8,735 bases of DNA, from NCBI GenBank assembly GCA_905214855.1, contig CAJMNU010000061.1:1-8735 (forward strand), given 5' to 3'. Made by a program: the position numbers and the translations under genes. Origin of the DNA: an uncultured bacterium (GTDB taxonomy: Bacteria > Bacillota > Clostridia > Lachnospirales > Lachnospiraceae). This document shows, piece after piece, positions 6,931 through 8,735 of this stretch. Under the pieces are notes generated by a model that saw nothing but the letters and a program-made list of their open reading frames with translations, was not told where the DNA came from and made no database searches. How positions within the stretch are numbered: position 1 is the first letter of the stretch; each line of letters begins with the position of its first letter.

Positions 6931-7791
6931 TTACAGCTGAAACCAATCCTCATATCCTAATTTGATCAGGTTGTCACGGCTGATCTTCAGACTCTCAAAT
7001 GGATCTCTTCCATATGTGTCATCCTGCTCGATCAGGAAATACTCACTTCCGCCCTCAAATCCTGCCTCGATGCACTCTTTGATCGGCAGAGAACCTTCAC
7101 CAACCTCTGCGAACTGCACATTGCTGGTAAATGCAGCCATAAAATTCTTCGGATCAAATTTTTCCGGAATATTTACTTCACCGATTCTATAATCTTTCAG
7201 ATGAAGCAGACGGATTCTGCCTGCATATTTCTTGATAAATTCTACTGGGTTCTCTCCACCTCTGTGGATCCAGTGGATATCCAGCTCAAATCCCATATGC
7301 TTTGTGTTATTTTTAATGATATCCAGCAGATATTCTCCATCATATTTCACAAACTCTACATGATGATTGTGATAATACAGATCAATTCCATGCTCTTTCA
7401 GGCGTGCTGCCATCTCATCTGCACGTCTTACAAAATCCAGTGCTTTTTCTCTGCTTCCCATACATGTCATAGGCAGCATACCAATACGCAGCATATCACA
7501 GTTCAGAGCTTTACAATCTGCCACAATCTTATCAAAATCACTTACCAGATATTCTCCCGGCATACCCGGAACCATTGGCTCTAAAGAAGCGCTGCATGCA
7601 GCAATCTTGATCCCGAACTCATCACATGCCTTCTTCATTCCTGCTACATTCTCTGGTGTCATCGGAATCTGTGAAACTTCCACACAGTGATATCCCATTT
7701 CTGCACATGCTTTCAGAGTGCCGTATGCTCCCAATTCATCAATTTTGCTCTTAATGGTACTCATCTGAATACCAATCAATCCTTTTTTCAT
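6931..7791 (-). CDS. Sugar phosphate isomerase/epimerase, xylose-isomerase-like TIM barrel
   Basis: This is a cytoplasmic protein of 286 aa, the usual length for the AP-endonuclease-2 / xylose-isomerase-like TIM-barrel family. That family includes sugar epimerases, IolE-type dehydratases and 3-keto-glycoside-processing enzymes. Residues at expected barrel strand ends are Glu38 (CVEVSQ), the YYHNHHVEF cluster (His141, His143, Glu146), Asp171 in ELDIHW, His197 in LLHLKDY and Glu255 in FLIEQDD. Asp171, His197 and Glu255 are the likely metal ligands, with a fourth from the YHNH cluster. ATG 7791 is chosen over ATG 7812 because a perfect AAGGAGG lies 6 nt before it. It follows the Gfo/Idh/MocA gene by 77 nt on the same strand, so they probably share a substrate. 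It ends before the bidirectional terminator. The exact substrate cannot be told from sequence; the product names usual for this family are generic. Confidence 0.93.
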   Translation of the reverse strand: MKKGLIGIQMSTIKSKIDELGAYGTLKACAEMGYHCVEVSQIPMTPENVAGMKKACDEFGIKIAACSASLEPMVPGMPGEYLVSDFDKIVADCKALNCDMLRIGMLPMTCMGSREKALDFVRRADEMAARLKEHGIDLYYHNHHVEFVKYDGEYLLDIIKNNTKHMGFELDIHWIHRGGENPVEFIKKYAGRIRLLHLKDYRIGEVNIPEKFDPKNFMAAFTSNVQFAEVGEGSLPIKECIEAGFEGGSEYFLIEQDDTYGRDPFESLKISRDNLIKLGYEDWFQL

Positions 7792-7797
7792 GTTTTT

Positions 7798-7804
7798 CCT
7801 CCTT
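7798..7804 (-). promoter_or_regulatory. Strong ribosome binding site fixing the isomerase start
   Basis: AAGGAGG on the minus strand, 6 nt before ATG 7791, rules out the upstream in-frame ATG at 7812, which lies before this site. Confidence 0.85.
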
Positions 7805-7831
7805 GGAATCATATTTGATCTATTTTCTTAC

Positions 7832-7859
7832 ATCTTATCTTGTTCTATCTGCGTGCCAA
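7832..7859 (-). promoter_or_regulatory. Possible internal promoter before the isomerase gene
   Basis: In the 77-nt gap between the oxidoreductase and isomerase genes, TTGGCA (7859-7854) and TAAGAT (7837-7832) are separated by 16 bp on the minus strand. That gives five and four matches of six. It could give extra isomerase transcript, but it may be chance in AT-rich DNA. Confidence 0.28.
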
Positions 7860-7868
7860 AACACCTGC

Positions 7869-8705
7869 TTATCTTGTAGGGAATTTTCCTTCCTCTGCGA
7901 TCTTCTTGTTTAGCTCTGCTAAATACAGATCCTCATCCACTGGCATCTCCACTTCTTTTCCTAACCAGCTTGATAAGAGTGCTGCATTTGCTAAGTTTAC
8001 TCCATTAATTCCATCGCTTCCCGGAGCAAGCAGAGGTGTTCCCTCCAAAATGTGCATTGCAAAGTTTTCCATAACTGTTGTATGCTGTACGCCCCATCCG
8101 TCTGTGTTAGAAAATTCTTCTGTTGTATACAGACCAGAATTATCTGCTGAATTACCAGATGTCAGTCTTGCTACATCCATCATGGACATGGTTTCATTCA
8201 TCTCATTCTCATCTTTTTTCAGACGATATACGGTTGCTTTTGCACTTCCTTCCACTACAATCTTTCCGCCTTCCAAATCAATCTCAAGACGGTCTGTACC
8301 AATTGCATCATGTGTACAGGTAATAAAACTTCCTGTTGCACCATTCGGATATTCTGTCACGATAGTAACATCATTCTCTACGATAATATCTCTATGACAT
8401 CCATACAGACATTTTGCATATACCTTATTTGGTACTCCACACATCCACTGCCACAGATCCAGCTGATGAGGTGCCTGATTTACCAGAACGCCTCCTCCTT
8501 CACCGCCCCAAGTTGCACGCCACTCGCTCTGACGGTAATAGCTGTCTGGTCTCCACCAGGAATTGATGATCCAGTTAGAACGACGGATCTCACCAAGCTC
8601 TCCGGAAGCGATCAATTCTTTGATCTTCTGGTACAGTTTGTTTGTACGCTGATTAAACATAATGCCAAATGCGACCTCTGGATGAGCTGCTGCACACTCA
8701 TTCAT
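7869..8705 (-). CDS. Gfo/Idh/MocA family oxidoreductase, 5' part missing
   Basis: This is the C-terminal 278 residues of an NAD(P)-dependent dehydrogenase of the Gfo/Idh/MocA family, which oxidises sugars, inositols or glycosides. Seen are MNECAAAHPE and GIMFNQRTN, the region just after the cofactor-binding Rossmann fold. Then come GGGVLVNQAPHQLDLWQW with the conserved active-site His, and the C-terminal sheet (VTIVTEYPNGATGSF, DRLEIDLEGGKIVVEG). The N-terminal Rossmann fold, about 100-120 residues with the GxGxxG and EKP motifs, is absent. The frame remains open to the window edge at 8735, but its residues there (SYRFCIYTCR) do not resemble the family. The ATG at 8705 is an internal Met, not a start, since homologues carry a KPAGVY…VREMNE-type sequence across this point. 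The matching PAGVYAKSVR is found on the opposite strand directly beyond 8705, so the gene is interrupted by an inverted junction. The gene precedes the isomerase gene in the same operon. Confidence 0.92.
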   Translation of the reverse strand: MNECAAAHPEVAFGIMFNQRTNKLYQKIKELIASGELGEIRRSNWIINSWWRPDSYYRQSEWRATWGGEGGGVLVNQAPHQLDLWQWMCGVPNKVYAKCLYGCHRDIIVENDVTIVTEYPNGATGSFITCTHDAIGTDRLEIDLEGGKIVVEGSAKATVYRLKKDENEMNETMSMMDVARLTSGNSADNSGLYTTEEFSNTDGWGVQHTTVMENFAMHILEGTPLLAPGSDGINGVNLANAALLSSWLGKEVEMPVDEDLYLAELNKKIAEEGKFPTR

Positions 8706-8735
8706 CCGGCAGGTGTATATGCAAAATCTGTAAGA
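8706..8735 (+). other. Inverted fragment of the oxidoreductase gene at the window edge
   Basis: Read on the plus strand in frame from 8706, these 30 bases encode PAGVYAKSVR. This is the Gfo/Idh/MocA segment (EKPAGVY…VR) that should stand immediately before the MNE encoded on the minus strand at 8705-8697. The segment is therefore inverted relative to the rest of the gene. Either a short piece of the gene has been flipped, or the sequence folds back on itself at a contig end. Confidence 0.8.

Noticed and set aside
7840..8397. A 185-codon open frame on the plus strand opposite the oxidoreductase
   Set aside because: It mirrors the codon pattern of the real minus-strand gene, is Ser/Phe/Pro-rich, and overlaps well-supported coding sequence.

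Overview
The window looks like chromosomal DNA of an AT-rich, low-GC Firmicute, most likely a gut Lachnospiraceae or another Clostridia. The pointers are strong AGGAGG-type ribosome binding sites, an MBOAT / DUF4358 / SGNH gene trio of a kind I associate with that family, a cytoplasmic GH2 glycosidase with a C-terminal helical extension, and an oxidoreductase plus sugar-isomerase pair. These taxonomic statements rest on recognition of protein families, not on a search. No RNA gene, CRISPR array, transposase or prophage gene is visible.

Layout. Positions 1-124 hold no supported gene. On the minus strand, 4177 down to 865 is a probable operon: a secreted SGNH/GDSL hydrolase, a DUF4358 lipoprotein and an MBOAT membrane O-acyltransferase. 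A sigma-A-type promoter (TTGAAA, 17 bp, TATACT) lies just upstream of the first gene. The expected joint role is O-acylation (probably acetylation) of a cell-surface glycan: MBOAT brings the acyl group across the membrane and the SGNH protein transfers or removes it outside. Below this operon (817-125) is an AT-rich 230-codon orphan gene of unknown function.

The divergent intergenic region (4178-4490) carries promoters for both sides, a 17-bp imperfect palindrome midway, and a near-consensus CcpA/LacI-type cre site in the leader of the plus-strand gene. That gene (4491-6758) encodes a complete cytoplasmic family 2 glycoside hydrolase, most like beta-galactosidases. It ends at a strong bidirectional terminator (6823-6877) shared with a convergent minus-strand operon. 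That operon encodes a Gfo/Idh/MocA oxidoreductase (C-terminal part only) followed by a xylose-isomerase-like TIM-barrel sugar isomerase/epimerase. The right half of the window therefore looks like sugar or glycoside catabolism.

The most striking observation is at the right edge. The oxidoreductase reading frame stops resembling its family exactly at 8705, and the last 30 bases (8706-8735) encode the missing preceding residues (PAGVYAKSVR) on the OPPOSITE strand. This is an inverted junction inside the gene. It could be a small intragenic DNA inversion, or a foldback chimera at a contig end; the window cannot decide between them, and an artefact is the more cautious reading.
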